From positions 1-55,401 of the forward strand of contig JABWCN010000029.1 of NCBI GenBank assembly GCA_013359135.1: a stretch of 55,401 nt of DNA. Direction: 5' to 3'. Below are positions 35,165-44,674 of this stretch, piece by piece. Position numbers and translations under genes: made by a program. Origin of the DNA: Pseudobdellovibrionaceae bacterium (GTDB lineage Bacteria > Bdellovibrionota > Bdellovibrionia > Bdellovibrionales > Bdellovibrionaceae). Numbering within the stretch: position 1 is the stretch's first letter; the number at the start of each line of letters is the position of its first letter. The notes beneath the pieces were generated by a model. It did no database searches. It was not told where the DNA came from and saw only the letters and a list, made by a program, of their open reading frames with translations.

Positions 35165-37661
35165 AGCCTCATTATCTGAGGAACTTCCATTTTGGGAATT
35201 TCAAGACCAGCCAAGGCCACATCTAATATTGAATGATGGATCTCTCGTTGCTGGCTTAAGGCTATCACTGATAGATATTGAATGCTTTGATGACGTGCAA
35301 GTTAATCAACTCGCAATTAGGCTTCGCGGTGTTTTGAATTCAATTTCAGAAAACACCTCCGTTCAATTTTGCTTGTCAGTAGGCTCGGACTTTTCAGAAA
35401 TGTTAAAAAAACATTCTGATGGGAAATCGAATGCTATTCACCCTTTGGTTGCTAGCATCGCTGATTATCGAGAAACAAAGCTGAACAAAGCTTTAGATAA
35501 CTCTGAATTGTACCGTCCTGAGCTTTCAATCTATTTGAGAACAAAAAATGTTGGGAGCAAAAAACTAAGCTTTCTTAAAAAGGAAGAAGACTTTTCAATT
35601 AATTCATCGAAAAACTACGATGAAACACTAGAAGTTCTTTTTCAAAACATGGATACCTTGGCTTCTTCATTTCATTCGATAGGTCTAAAAGGGAGACTAT
35701 TGGACTCTACAGAAATGAGGGATCATGTTTATAGAGCACTTAATCCCAAACGTTCAAAGACAGAACCAACGCCAGCAGTCCGAACTCCTGTTGATGATAA
35801 TCTTGAAAAAGAAACCTTGGAGGCTATGGAATGGTTGGCAGAGCAATCACCAAGGGAGCAAATGGTTTTTGGTGATCTGATATTAGGTTATGAACAATTC
35901 ACACTTGATTCAAATCATCATCGCATTATTACGCTAAAAACACTTCCAGAGGTGACGTTCGCAGGACAGCTTTCAACATTTTTGAGAATGCCTTTTCATT
36001 ACGACTTACTTCTTTCGTTTGATGTTCCAAGCCAAGCCGACGAAATGGCCAAGCTTCAGCAAAAACGCAAAATGGCACACTCGCTTGCAGTTACATCTGG
36101 AAACAAAGCAAGCGATCTTGAAAGTGAGACAAAACTTAATTCAACAGAAGAACTTATCCGTGAGCTATTGGGAACTGGTCAAAGAATTTATGCAGCTCAG
36201 TTGTCAGTAGTTCTGCGATCTCCTGCTACAGAGGAAGGTAACAAAAAGTTAAATCGCCAAGTTCGAGAGGTCTTATCGCGATTTCGTTCTTTACAAGGTG
36301 CTGAAGGTCTTGAGGAAACAGTTGGCTCTTGGAAGATTTTTAAAGGCAACCTACCAGCTGCGCCTTTGAAGCTTGAGCGTGCAAAAAAGTTTAAAACTAA
36401 TAATCTTGTGGATTTCATCCCTATTTATGGGCCACGAGAAGGAGACGATGATCCTGCTGTCATTTTCAGAAATAGATTGAATGGTCTAGTCAGCTTCAAT
36501 CCCTTTGATCCAAAACTAACAAACTATAATGCACTTGTGACTGGTTCATCAGGAGCAGGAAAAAGTTTTTTAAATAATTGTATTTTAGCGCAGGAATTAG
36601 CTCGTGGGCTCCGTGTGTTTATTATTGATATCGGTGGTTCCTATAAAAAGCTTACAGAGGCACTTGGTGGTCAATATTTAGATATGGATTTGTCTGATCA
36701 ATATAGGCTGAATCCTTTCGATATTCCAGACCCAACCCAAGAACCAAGCAACCAAAAACTAAAATCTCTTCTAGCTGTAATTGAAAGCATGGTGGTTGAA
36801 GACGAAAAAAGTAAACTAACAAAACTTGATCGTGTTCTTTTGGAAAAAGCAATTATTGAGCTTTATGAGGAAAAAAGGAAGCTTAAGACTGTACCAGTTC
36901 TTTCTGATCTCTCAGAAAAATTAGCAAAAAGCAAAGAGCCTTCAATGATTGATATATCAAAGGTTCTTTTCATGTGGACTGGAAACAGGCCCTACGGAAA
37001 GCTACTAGATGGATTGGGATCGCTGCGATCAGATGCACCCATCTGTACTTTCGATCTTAAAGGTTTATCGAGCTATCCTGATCTTCAGAGCGTGATGATT
37101 CTTATTTTAACAGATTTCATTTTGGGTCAAGTCGAACAAGACAAGCTTAATAAAAAAAGAATTATCTTGGATGAAGCTTGGCAACTTTTGAAATCAAATG
37201 CGGCCGCTGGTTTCATGGAATACTGTGCACGAACACTTCGTAAAACTGGCTCAGGAATCACTTTCATCACTCAGGGAGTCGAAGAGATTGTTGAAAGTCC
37301 TATTGGGCCAGCAATTATGAATAATACGGCGACGAAGTTTATTTTACTTCAGCGTGGTGATTCTGAAATTTTAAGAAATGCCTTAAAGCTCAATAACCAA
37401 GAGCTGAATTTGATCTACTCATTGGAACAACGTAAAGGGGAATTTTCTGAAGGATTCATGATCGAAGGAGACTATCGTCAGGTCATTAGAATTTATCCAA
37501 GTCCTTTTGAATACTGGCTATCAACATCGGATGCTTCGGACAATCGTTACATTCAAGAGCTGAGAGATAAAGGATTGTCTTTGGTTCAAGCGATTGAGGA
37601 AGCGGCTAAAGCATATCCAAATGGTATTTCCCAAGGAAAAACAGAATTGGAGGTCGTATGA
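35142..37661 (+). CDS. Type IV secretion ATPase VirB4/TrbE/TraC-like
   Basis: An 839-residue ATPase that powers pilus assembly and substrate transfer. Walker A is TGSSGAGKSFL near residue 468, Walker B RIILDEAWQLL near 675, and a late ITQGVEEI arginine/glutamine region completes the catalytic core. The N-terminal half has the CagE/TrbE/VirB pattern. AAGG precedes the ATG. It is the most conserved subunit here. Confidence 0.94.
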   Translation: MFQKKKTEASLSEELPFWEFQDQPRPHLILNDGSLVAGLRLSLIDIECFDDVQVNQLAIRLRGVLNSISENTSVQFCLSVGSDFSEMLKKHSDGKSNAIHPLVASIADYRETKLNKALDNSELYRPELSIYLRTKNVGSKKLSFLKKEEDFSINSSKNYDETLEVLFQNMDTLASSFHSIGLKGRLLDSTEMRDHVYRALNPKRSKTEPTPAVRTPVDDNLEKETLEAMEWLAEQSPREQMVFGDLILGYEQFTLDSNHHRIITLKTLPEVTFAGQLSTFLRMPFHYDLLLSFDVPSQADEMAKLQQKRKMAHSLAVTSGNKASDLESETKLNSTEELIRELLGTGQRIYAAQLSVVLRSPATEEGNKKLNRQVREVLSRFRSLQGAEGLEETVGSWKIFKGNLPAAPLKLERAKKFKTNNLVDFIPIYGPREGDDDPAVIFRNRLNGLVSFNPFDPKLTNYNALVTGSSGAGKSFLNNCILAQELARGLRVFIIDIGGSYKKLTEALGGQYLDMDLSDQYRLNPFDIPDPTQEPSNQKLKSLLAVIESMVVEDEKSKLTKLDRVLLEKAIIELYEEKRKLKTVPVLSDLSEKLAKSKEPSMIDISKVLFMWTGNRPYGKLLDGLGSLRSDAPICTFDLKGLSSYPDLQSVMILILTDFILGQVEQDKLNKKRIILDEAWQLLKSNAAAGFMEYCARTLRKTGSGITFITQGVEEIVESPIGPAIMNNTATKFILLQRGDSEILRNALKLNNQELNLIYSLEQRKGEFSEGFMIEGDYRQVIRIYPSPFEYWLSTSDASDNRYIQELRDKGLSLVQAIEEAAKAYPNGISQGKTELEVV

Positions 37662-38368
37662 GTTTCAAAAAACGAATTATTGCGATCACTCTCTGTTTTA
37701 CCTTGATTCTACCCAAGCCAGCAAAGGCCGATCTTTTTGGTGGTGATGTTGCGGTTCTAGTTCAAATTCTAGCTCAAACAATCAAGCAACTCTATGAGCT
37801 ACAGAGGATCGTTAGCACAGGCCAAGATACTTTGAGTCTAATGAGAGATATAAATCGTGGGATCAGGGATGGATTGGCGATCATTAGGATTGTAAACCCG
37901 AAATTTAATCCAGGATTATATGGTGGTTTGGAAACAATAGATCAGGTTCAAAGAGCAATTGAAGACCTTTATGGAGCAATTCCGCAAACGAGTGAATATC
38001 GTTTACAGGAAGCACAGGATAAATCGGTTTCTGAAAGCATAGCTATGAATGGAACCCTCTTTCAGTACGCAGACAGTGTTGATGAGGAAACGAAAAGAAT
38101 TATAGCTCACGCTCAAAAAGTAAGTCCACAAGGTGCTGGAAAACTAACGGCTGAATCCCTTGCGGTATTGATTGGTGTAACGACTCAGGTACTGAGAACA
38201 AATTCAATGATGCTAAAAATGATGGGACAAAACATGGCCCTGTCGAACAGAAAAGAAAAGCTACAGGCGACTCAGTTTAAGGCACAGTATGAAGGTATAT
38301 CAAACGCTCTTGGTACTCTACCTAAAGAAACTAAACTGAGCCCGATGAATTCTAGCACAGGGAGGTAG
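37658..38368 (+). CDS. VirB5/TrbJ-like exported protein
   Basis: A 236-residue protein with a signal peptide (cut near AKA|DL), followed by a helical mature region (QILAQTIKQLYELQRIV and later helices). The pattern resembles TrbJ/VirB5 minor pilus-tip proteins. The ATG overlaps the VirB4 stop (ATGA). Position also matches. Sequence identity to VirB5 is not obvious by eye. Confidence 0.7.
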   Translation: MSFKKRIIAITLCFTLILPKPAKADLFGGDVAVLVQILAQTIKQLYELQRIVSTGQDTLSLMRDINRGIRDGLAIIRIVNPKFNPGLYGGLETIDQVQRAIEDLYGAIPQTSEYRLQEAQDKSVSESIAMNGTLFQYADSVDEETKRIIAHAQKVSPQGAGKLTAESLAVLIGVTTQVLRTNSMMLKMMGQNMALSNRKEKLQATQFKAQYEGISNALGTLPKETKLSPMNSSTGR

Positions 38369-38370
38369 CC

Positions 38371-39261
38371 ATGCCACAATTTGAACTATTAGGCTCTTTA
38401 GCCCAAAGTCTTCACCAAGAGTTTGTAAATATGTACTACTTATTTTTACCCGTGTTTTTTGCACTGGCAGTAGTGGTGGCATGGTTTCGGTCTCCAACTG
38501 GGAGTCCCGAGTTTTTAGAAATTATCAAACGAGCTGTGGTTGCTACGATTTTGCTAGCTGCCTTTCCAGATATCAGCAATGCAATTTTATATATAACCGA
38601 AGGAGTTGCAGACAAGATCGACAAACTTAATAGCTTAGACAACTTGATCAGAATGGCACAACAAAAGTCAGAGGGCTACTCGATGTCTGTTACAAGTGTG
38701 ATCTTGCAGTTTAATGATTTGATTATCGCGACACTTTCATTCTTGAGTTACCTAATTTTGTATATCGCTCGCTACTTAACAATTGCAATGTATCACTTCT
38801 TTTGGATCTTTTTTATGATCTCAGCCCCTTTATTATTGCTGTTCAATTTATTTGAAGGAACACAGCAAATTACAAAAAATCTCTTCAAAGGAATGATTGA
38901 GGTTGCTTGCTGGAAGATTGTTTGGGCGATTTTAGGCGCGATGCTTGCGGCACTCTCTTTTGGAGATGCTTATCAAGCCGAAGGAAGTTATCTCGTATTG
39001 ATCGTCATGAATTTTGTAATCGCCATTGCGATGCTGATGACTCCTTCGATTGTTAAATCACTTGTTGGTGGAGGAATACAGTCTATGTCATCTGCTATTG
39101 GCGCAGCAAGTGTTGCAGCTATGGCTGCGGCACCAGCAAGAGCTGCGACGATGGCCGCGACTTCAAGAACTGCAATCAACACTGCTGGAAACTTTGTCCA
39201 TTCAAAAATTGAAGCACGAAGAGCGCGACAAGCTGAAGAACGTAAACGTCTTATGTATTAA
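38371..39261 (+). CDS. VirB6/TrbL-like polytopic membrane protein
   Basis: A 296-residue protein with about six membrane helices between residues 18 and 245, followed by an alanine-rich and basic cytoplasmic tail. This is the VirB6/TrbL layout. GGGAGG precedes the ATG. It forms the inner-membrane channel part of the secretion system. Confidence 0.8.
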   Translation: MPQFELLGSLAQSLHQEFVNMYYLFLPVFFALAVVVAWFRSPTGSPEFLEIIKRAVVATILLAAFPDISNAILYITEGVADKIDKLNSLDNLIRMAQQKSEGYSMSVTSVILQFNDLIIATLSFLSYLILYIARYLTIAMYHFFWIFFMISAPLLLLFNLFEGTQQITKNLFKGMIEVACWKIVWAILGAMLAALSFGDAYQAEGSYLVLIVMNFVIAIAMLMTPSIVKSLVGGGIQSMSSAIGAASVAAMAAAPARAATMAATSRTAINTAGNFVHSKIEARRARQAEERKRLMY

Positions 39262-39274
39262 AAAAAGGAAACAA

Positions 39275-39865
39275 ATGGAAAACACGAAAATCGTCAAACT
39301 TAAAACTACACAGTTACCAAAAATGCTTGCTGATTTGACTCATTCTAACCAGTTTTTGAAAGTCTTCACTTTGGCATCTCTGGTTCTAACAATTTTAATG
39401 CTATTTGCGGTCATTTTCATGGCTACAAAAGAACCAACAGTAATCACTCTGAATGTTGATGGAAAAAATCTTGAGAGAACGTTGCTACCGAAGGCCGAAG
39501 ACCAAATCCGAGAAGGAATTAAGAAATATCTTGAAAAACGATATCAATGGGAACCTGAAAATGTGATCAAAAAACTCAAAGAGTCTGAGGAATTTATCAC
39601 GCCGACATCACTCAAGGCTTTTCAATCTGCTGTTTCAAATGTCGCCAAGTTTTCAGTTGAAAAAATTGTTTCACAAAAGGTCTATCCAGAAAAAATTGAA
39701 ATTGATCTTAAAAAACAAACTGCTCTTATCACTGGAGACCGAGTGACATCAATTCAAGGTTTAAAGGCTGCTGGAAACTTAAAGCTTGAACTCACTTTTG
39801 AAAATGGCCAAAGGACTAAAGAAAATCCTTGGGGTCTCTATATCTCAAAAGAACGTGAAGAATAG
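39275..39865 (+). CDS. VirB8/TraE-like bitopic membrane protein
   Basis: I place the start at the ATG 39275 behind AAAAGGAAAC; the longer frame from 39050 runs through the VirB6 gene in another phase. The 196-residue protein has a short cytoplasmic part, one membrane helix (FTLASLVLTILMLFAVIF) and a periplasmic domain rich in beta strands. This is the layout of VirB8 and the related TraE. It scaffolds the inner-membrane complex. Confidence 0.78.
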   Translation: MENTKIVKLKTTQLPKMLADLTHSNQFLKVFTLASLVLTILMLFAVIFMATKEPTVITLNVDGKNLERTLLPKAEDQIREGIKKYLEKRYQWEPENVIKKLKESEEFITPTSLKAFQSAVSNVAKFSVEKIVSQKVYPEKIEIDLKKQTALITGDRVTSIQGLKAAGNLKLELTFENGQRTKENPWGLYISKEREE

Positions 39866-39920
39866 AAATCGAGAACTTGCTAATTTATTTGATTCTCCCA
39901 TTAAAGAACAAAGGAGAACT

Positions 39921-40655
39921 ATGAAAAATAAACTAATAACAATCTTAGCATTTTCCTTGATGGCTTGGAAAGCCGACGCAGCTCAAAGAGTTCGTCGAGT
40001 TCCAGTGCAAGGAGATCAGATTGTCACTGTAAAAACTAGCATTGGGATTGCCACCATTATTCAGGTTCCAGATAGACCGAACAGTGTTGTTGTTGGCGAT
40101 CAAGACTCATTTAAAGTCGAATATCTCGATCAGGCTATAACAATTAAACCATTAACAGGAGGAGCAAAAAGCAATCTCTATATTTACACTGATTGGAAGC
40201 GATTCAATGTTGAGCTTGTTTCAGGATCAGAAGCTAATGCTGATTATGTCGTTTACCTCGAAATGCCAAAAGATAAGCCACTGGCGACTCAAACCAAAGA
40301 CTTTGGCGTGCTATGGACTGAATTTAAAAATCAGCTCCGAAACGATAACTTGAATTTGAATATCAAACGAGTTGGCAGAGCAAAAAATGGAATTTTGCTA
40401 ATAGAGTTTAATGTTTCTTCGACAAAGAAAGAAACTTTTAAGCCAGAATGGATTTGGTTAACTCAAATGGGAGAAACTCAGCCAATCCACAATCTCTTTA
40501 TGTCTTCACTTGAAGTGTCACCACAAAGGACTATTTCGGGTGTACTTCAATTGCGAGAAGTTGATTTGAATATAAATGAAACATTCAAAATTGAAGTCAG
40601 ACGAAACAAAGTTTCCTATCTCACAGTTCAAAAGGTCGCCACATGGAAGCGGTAG
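39921..40655 (+). CDS. VirB9/TrbG-like periplasmic protein
   Basis: The start is the ATG 39921 behind AAAGGAG; the frame opens earlier at 39786 but without a start signal. A 244-residue protein with a signal peptide cut near ADA|AQ. The N-terminal beta domain has VTVKTSIGIATIIQVPD and SNLYIYTDWKRFNVEL, as in VirB9/TrbG. The C-terminal domain would contact the outer-membrane pore. It overlaps the VirB10 gene by 13 bp. Confidence 0.82.
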   Translation: MKNKLITILAFSLMAWKADAAQRVRRVPVQGDQIVTVKTSIGIATIIQVPDRPNSVVVGDQDSFKVEYLDQAITIKPLTGGAKSNLYIYTDWKRFNVELVSGSEANADYVVYLEMPKDKPLATQTKDFGVLWTEFKNQLRNDNLNLNIKRVGRAKNGILLIEFNVSSTKKETFKPEWIWLTQMGETQPIHNLFMSSLEVSPQRTISGVLQLREVDLNINETFKIEVRRNKVSYLTVQKVATWKR

Positions 40656-41626
40656 CCAAGGAGGTAAATTTGGACATTAAAAACTACTTCCTGAAGGAGC
40701 CAAAACCATTCACATCTAAGCGCGAAGTCAATTGGTCTAAAGTTCAAACTTGGGCAATTTTAACGGTGTCCATATTAATATTGGGCCTTTTGTTAATTCC
40801 AAGTTCTGAACCAGATCAAGATACGTTTTATGAGCGTGCAGAAAAAGGAAGTCTAGAGCAAATAAGACAAGCTGAGAACGATCCCACCCAAGAGACGATC
40901 AGACAGCTTCAAGAATCTCAAGTAAATGTGAGACAAGTTCATGGTTCACTTGATTATCTCTATCGACCAACATCTTCATCAGGATCAGCTGGTGGTGGTA
41001 ATTCACCTGATCGCGGTTCATCAATGATACTTTCACGCGGAGGCACTGACGCTCGAACACAGTTATCAGCAGGAACAAGGGTAACTATTCGCTTGTCTAA
41101 CAAGGTAACAATAGCCAATCAAGGAATGCCTGTTGTTGGAATTGTATCAAGTAATGTTTCTGCTGAAAGTGGTCTAGCAATTCCTAGTGGTTCAAAAGTT
41201 CTTGGTGATGCATCTTTTGACTCCGATGCAGAAAGAGCAACCATTTCTTGGCGATCTATTATACTCCCAGATGGAAGAGAGAGACCATTTTCTGCTGTAG
41301 GTGTTGGGCGTGACGGACAGGTCGGAGTTAACGGACGTGTTCATTCAGATGGTGTTAAAAATGCTGTCGGCCAAACACTGACTCGATTTATTGGTGCATA
41401 CGCTGCTGGATCAATGAACACTGGGGCCTTTGGTGCAAACCAAGGTGGCCATGAAAATGGAATGCGCAATGCTGTCGCTCAAACAGCAACAGATCGAGCA
41501 AATGCCATGGGCGAAGAACTTCAAAAAGAAAGGAAATGGATTGAGTTAGATCAAGGCATCGAGATTTATGCAGTTTTAAACCAGCCATTCACATTTAGAG
41601 ATGCAGGAGCAACCTATGGACGATAA
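40643..41626 (+). CDS. VirB10/TrbI-like protein
   Basis: A 327-residue protein with one membrane helix (about residues 33-54), a proline-poor periplasmic linker and the C-terminal VirB10/TrbI domain: LSAGTRVTIRLSNKVTIA, GLAIPSGSKVLGDASFD, ERATISWRSIILPDG. It links the inner-membrane complex to the outer-membrane pore. The linker is shorter than in classical VirB10. It overlaps the coupling-protein gene by 11 bp. Confidence 0.88.
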   Translation: MEAVAKEVNLDIKNYFLKEPKPFTSKREVNWSKVQTWAILTVSILILGLLLIPSSEPDQDTFYERAEKGSLEQIRQAENDPTQETIRQLQESQVNVRQVHGSLDYLYRPTSSSGSAGGGNSPDRGSSMILSRGGTDARTQLSAGTRVTIRLSNKVTIANQGMPVVGIVSSNVSAESGLAIPSGSKVLGDASFDSDAERATISWRSIILPDGRERPFSAVGVGRDGQVGVNGRVHSDGVKNAVGQTLTRFIGAYAAGSMNTGAFGANQGGHENGMRNAVAQTATDRANAMGEELQKERKWIELDQGIEIYAVLNQPFTFRDAGATYGR

Positions 41627-43247
41627 GAATAGTCCTTCATCAAATGGTGAAACCACATTTATCGCAATAATTGGCTTATTCTTACTTGTTAAGATTCTAG
41701 ATTCGTTTTGGCTCTGGTCAAACAAATCTCCTCGTAATCTTTTGATAGTTATGGGGCTTTTGATCGTAATCATGATTCCTTTCGGACGAATCCTGTGGGT
41801 GAAAATTAAAAAGAAAAGAGACCAAAATCTTTTTTCAAAATCTATCACTGCAAAATCTGAGGATTCTGTTTTTTGCGGAACAACGGATAAAGGTGAAGAC
41901 ATTTGGATCAAGACACGTCAAAGAGCCATGCACACACAAGTCATTGGGACAACAAATGCAGGTAAAACTGAAAGTGTGATCTTGCCTTGGGCAATTCAAG
42001 ACATTCACTCAGGAAAGGGCCTTTTGCTGATCGATGGAAAAGCTGACAATTCTCTTATAGATAAACTTTGGGCTTACACTAAACAGGCTGGTCGCGAAAA
42101 TGAATTTAAGTTATTCAGCTTAAGCCGCAGAGAACAGTCGTTTCAGTTTAATCCACTTTTAGGTGGAACTGCCGAAGAAATTACAGAACGAGTATTTAAT
42201 GCATTTGAATTCGAGAATCCCTACTACCGAAGCCTTCAGTATGAAGTCATGAATCAAGTTATGCGAGTGTTTGAAACAACGCAGACTGTGCCAACATTTC
42301 AAAGACTTCATCAGGCAATCAGCACCCCAAGTTTACTTGAAGATATGCTGCCAAAAATTAAAGATGACAACTTAAAGCACTGGATAATGAATTTTGCAAA
42401 GATGGCACCGAAAGATCGCGAAGAAAGAACAAGTGGTTTATTGTCTGCCATAGGCCACTTTGCTTTTGGTGAGAATGCAAGACTCTTTAATCCTGAAGCT
42501 GGCGCAATTACAATTGATGATGCCCTTAAAAATAATCAGATCGTATATTTTCAATTGCCAGTTCTTCTTTCGCCATTTTTGGGAAAAGCTACGGGGAAAC
42601 TTGTTTTACAGTCATTACAAGCAGCCGTAGCAAATCGACATCGACTTGCGGGAAAAGAAGAAAAAAGGTTTTTTAGCGTATTTTTGGATGATTTTTCTGA
42701 ATACCTTTATGAAGGCTTTATCTCGATTTTAAACAAATCAAGATCGGCAAATGTCGGAATTGTTTTTGCTCATCAGGCTCTTGGAGATATCACTGTTCTT
42801 GGTGATCCAGTAGCAAACTCAATTCTTACAAATGCTAATCTGAAGATTTTCATGCGCGGCAATGATCCAGACTCAGCAGAGTATTTCTCAAAGGTAATTG
42901 GAACTTTAACATCGACCAAAACAACAGAGAGACAAACTAAAAGCTTATTTGGAGTCAATAAAAGTGGAGAAATGTCTGCTAGAGATGTTGAAGAATTTGC
43001 GATTCATCCAAATATCTTTAAAAGAGACTTAGGTGTTGGTGAAGCCATAATGATCGTGCCCCACGAACGTGGTTCTAAGACTGTGAGAATTAAATTCAAT
43101 AAAACCGATGATCTTGAGCCTGTCCCAATTCCTGAAATTGCTAAAACCATGATGCCCTTACTTGAAATTAAGAAAAATGAAGTAGCAGACAATCACGTCG
43201 GAACTTCAATAAGTATTTCACAAATTGCCCAAAGTAAGGAGGCATAG
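41616..43247 (+). CDS. Type IV coupling protein, VirD4/TraD-like
   Basis: I choose the ATG at 41616 because CAGGAGC lies 5 bp upstream; an in-frame ATG at 41601 would lengthen it by five residues. The 543-residue ATPase has two N-terminal membrane helices, Walker A GTTNAGKTES (about residue 110), Walker B in FFSVFLDDFSEYL (about 356) and the TraD/TraG-type C-terminal core. It delivers the relaxase-DNA complex to the secretion channel. Its presence marks a DNA-transfer system. Confidence 0.9.
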   Translation: MDDKNSPSSNGETTFIAIIGLFLLVKILDSFWLWSNKSPRNLLIVMGLLIVIMIPFGRILWVKIKKKRDQNLFSKSITAKSEDSVFCGTTDKGEDIWIKTRQRAMHTQVIGTTNAGKTESVILPWAIQDIHSGKGLLLIDGKADNSLIDKLWAYTKQAGRENEFKLFSLSRREQSFQFNPLLGGTAEEITERVFNAFEFENPYYRSLQYEVMNQVMRVFETTQTVPTFQRLHQAISTPSLLEDMLPKIKDDNLKHWIMNFAKMAPKDREERTSGLLSAIGHFAFGENARLFNPEAGAITIDDALKNNQIVYFQLPVLLSPFLGKATGKLVLQSLQAAVANRHRLAGKEEKRFFSVFLDDFSEYLYEGFISILNKSRSANVGIVFAHQALGDITVLGDPVANSILTNANLKIFMRGNDPDSAEYFSKVIGTLTSTKTTERQTKSLFGVNKSGEMSARDVEEFAIHPNIFKRDLGVGEAIMIVPHERGSKTVRIKFNKTDDLEPVPIPEIAKTMMPLLEIKKNEVADNHVGTSISISQIAQSKEA

Positions 43248-43249
43248 AA

Positions 43250-43693
43250 ATGAACTCATTTAAATTTAAAACTACAGTCTTTTCGATTTTGATCTTATCG
43301 ACTCTTTTACTGCAAACAGGTTGTTCATCAATGGGAAAGTCTGCTGGTCTAGGTAGTGCCATCGGTGCTGGTACTGGTGCAGCTCTTGGTGGAATTATTG
43401 GCCAAGATGGTAAGCACAGAACTCGAAATGTAATTATCGGAGCAAGCGTAGGAGCTATTGCTGGAGGATTTGCAGGATCAGCGATTCATGAGAGTAACGA
43501 ACGAGATAAAGAACTGGCTTACCTCAAAGGAAAGGAATCCGAAAGAAAGTCATCAAAGGGACAATCCACTCCATCGCTCCAACAACCAAAAGTAGAAGCC
43601 ATTTGGGTCGAAAGTAAGGTTGTTGGCAATCGCTACATTGAAGGACACTTCGAGTATGTAATCACTGAACCAACTCGCTGGGAAGCTCCGTAA
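43250..43693 (+). CDS. Glycine-zipper lipoprotein
   Basis: A 147-residue lipoprotein. The lipobox LQTGC places the lipidated cysteine at residue 25. Two glycine-zipper segments follow (LGSAIGAGTGAALGGIIG and IIGASVGAIAGGFAG), then a charged tail. AAGGAGG precedes the ATG. In this place it may serve as the VirB7-like outer-membrane lipoprotein of the channel. Confidence 0.8.
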   Translation: MNSFKFKTTVFSILILSTLLLQTGCSSMGKSAGLGSAIGAGTGAALGGIIGQDGKHRTRNVIIGASVGAIAGGFAGSAIHESNERDKELAYLKGKESERKSSKGQSTPSLQQPKVEAIWVESKVVGNRYIEGHFEYVITEPTRWEAP

Positions 43694-44442
43694 TGTCGGC
43701 TGTTTTTAAAAATGGTAAAAGCCTTTCACCCAATGCTGAGCAAGCTCTCAAGTATGTTGCCAAAGTTGGAGTGATGACTAAGGCCGTTTGGCTAGAAAGC
43801 TTTTGTCATGGAAAGAAGCGATGGCAAAACTGGCAGCTAAAAATATTACTAGATAATGATCTGCTAAAGAAACATAACTGCGATCTTGGCGACTACTATG
43901 TTTTGGGAGATCAAGGACAGCGAATTGCTAAAACCTTAAATTGGAGTTTGGTTGACCCTGTTAATCCTAGACAATTTCGTCATGATGAACTTGTAGCTCA
44001 CAGTCTTCTGAAACTCGAACAAAAAAGTATTTGCAGAAACTGGATGATTGAAAAAGAAATTAAAAATAGTCACAAGACCAAGTTTTTAATCCAAGATCAA
44101 GGAGAACAGACCAAGTATCCTGATGCTATTTGCGAAGCCTATATGGGGAAAAACTATCATCTTGTGGCAATAGAATATGAGCGCAATGGCAAGACTCTAC
44201 CTCGCTACCGTCGAATTTTGTGGAGCTACAATAAGTTGAATCGCTTTAGTCTGGTTCTTTTTATTGTCGAGAATGAAGTTTTAAAAAAGCGAATTAAATC
44301 ATCATTGAAACATTTAGGCCGAGTTGCTTTGATTGAAAAAATCGGTTTTGTAGATGCTATTGAATGGCAGAAGAATCCACAGACAGCATCAATTGAACTT
44401 GCTGCAACTAGAACTAATTTTGAAAAGCTGAGTTCAATCTAA
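43693..44442 (+). CDS. Replication-relaxation/MobC-like protein (candidate DNA-processing protein)
   Basis: A 249-residue protein. The N-terminal ~85 residues look like a winged helix (YVAKVGVMTKAVWLESF ... DYYVLGDQGQRIAKTL). The C-terminal half has HDELVAHSLL, YPDAICEAYMG and VAIEYERNGKTLPRYRRIL, the pattern of the replication-relaxation family, which has a restriction-endonuclease-like core. It shares one base with the lipoprotein gene's stop. No classical relaxase is present in the window, so this is the best local candidate for oriT processing. That role is inferred. Confidence 0.65.
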   Translation: MSAVFKNGKSLSPNAEQALKYVAKVGVMTKAVWLESFCHGKKRWQNWQLKILLDNDLLKKHNCDLGDYYVLGDQGQRIAKTLNWSLVDPVNPRQFRHDELVAHSLLKLEQKSICRNWMIEKEIKNSHKTKFLIQDQGEQTKYPDAICEAYMGKNYHLVAIEYERNGKTLPRYRRILWSYNKLNRFSLVLFIVENEVLKKRIKSSLKHLGRVALIEKIGFVDAIEWQKNPQTASIELAATRTNFEKLSSI

Positions 44443-44452
44443 TCGCAAAAAC

Positions 44453-44485
44453 AATATGCCCACCAATATGCTCGGTGGGCATATT
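44453..44485. terminator. Hairpin after the conjugation operon
   Basis: Perfect 12-bp arms AATATGCCCACC and GGTGGGCATATT flank a 9-base loop, 10 bp after the stop of the last operon gene. A short T-run follows (GGTACTTTTG). It probably ends the conjugation transcript. Confidence 0.65.
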
Positions 44486-44540
44486 GGTACTTTTGAAATG
44501 AAAAAATGAAAACTGTTAAAACAACAAGAAAAACAATCGG

Positions 44541-44653
44541 TTCCGCCGCCGCCTCGTTTGAATCGTCCCTTGTTTCGCCAGTGACCACTCCCCCCCAACG
44601 ATGTTGAGAGGAAGTGGTCACTGGCAGGGACTAAACATCGGCGGCGGCGGGAA
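44541..44653. other. GC-rich nested inverted repeat, candidate origin of transfer (oriT)
   Basis: Three pairs of arms are nested: TTCCGCCGCCGCC (44541) with GGCGGCGGCGGGAA (44640); GTCCCT (44565) with AGGGAC (44626); CCAGTGACCACT (44578-44589) with AGTGGTCACTGG (44613-44624). Seven C in a row follow the inner left arm. The region is far richer in G+C than its surroundings, has no gene, and lies between the candidate DNA-processing gene and a basic small protein. An oriT is the best reading; a structured leader RNA for the next gene is the alternative. Confidence 0.5.
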
Positions 44654-44674
44654 TAATTAAAAAGGAAATATAAA

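Noticed and set aside
39050-39274. Longer start for the VirB8-like gene
   Set aside because: This part lies in another frame of the VirB6 gene; a good ribosome-binding site precedes the ATG at 39275.
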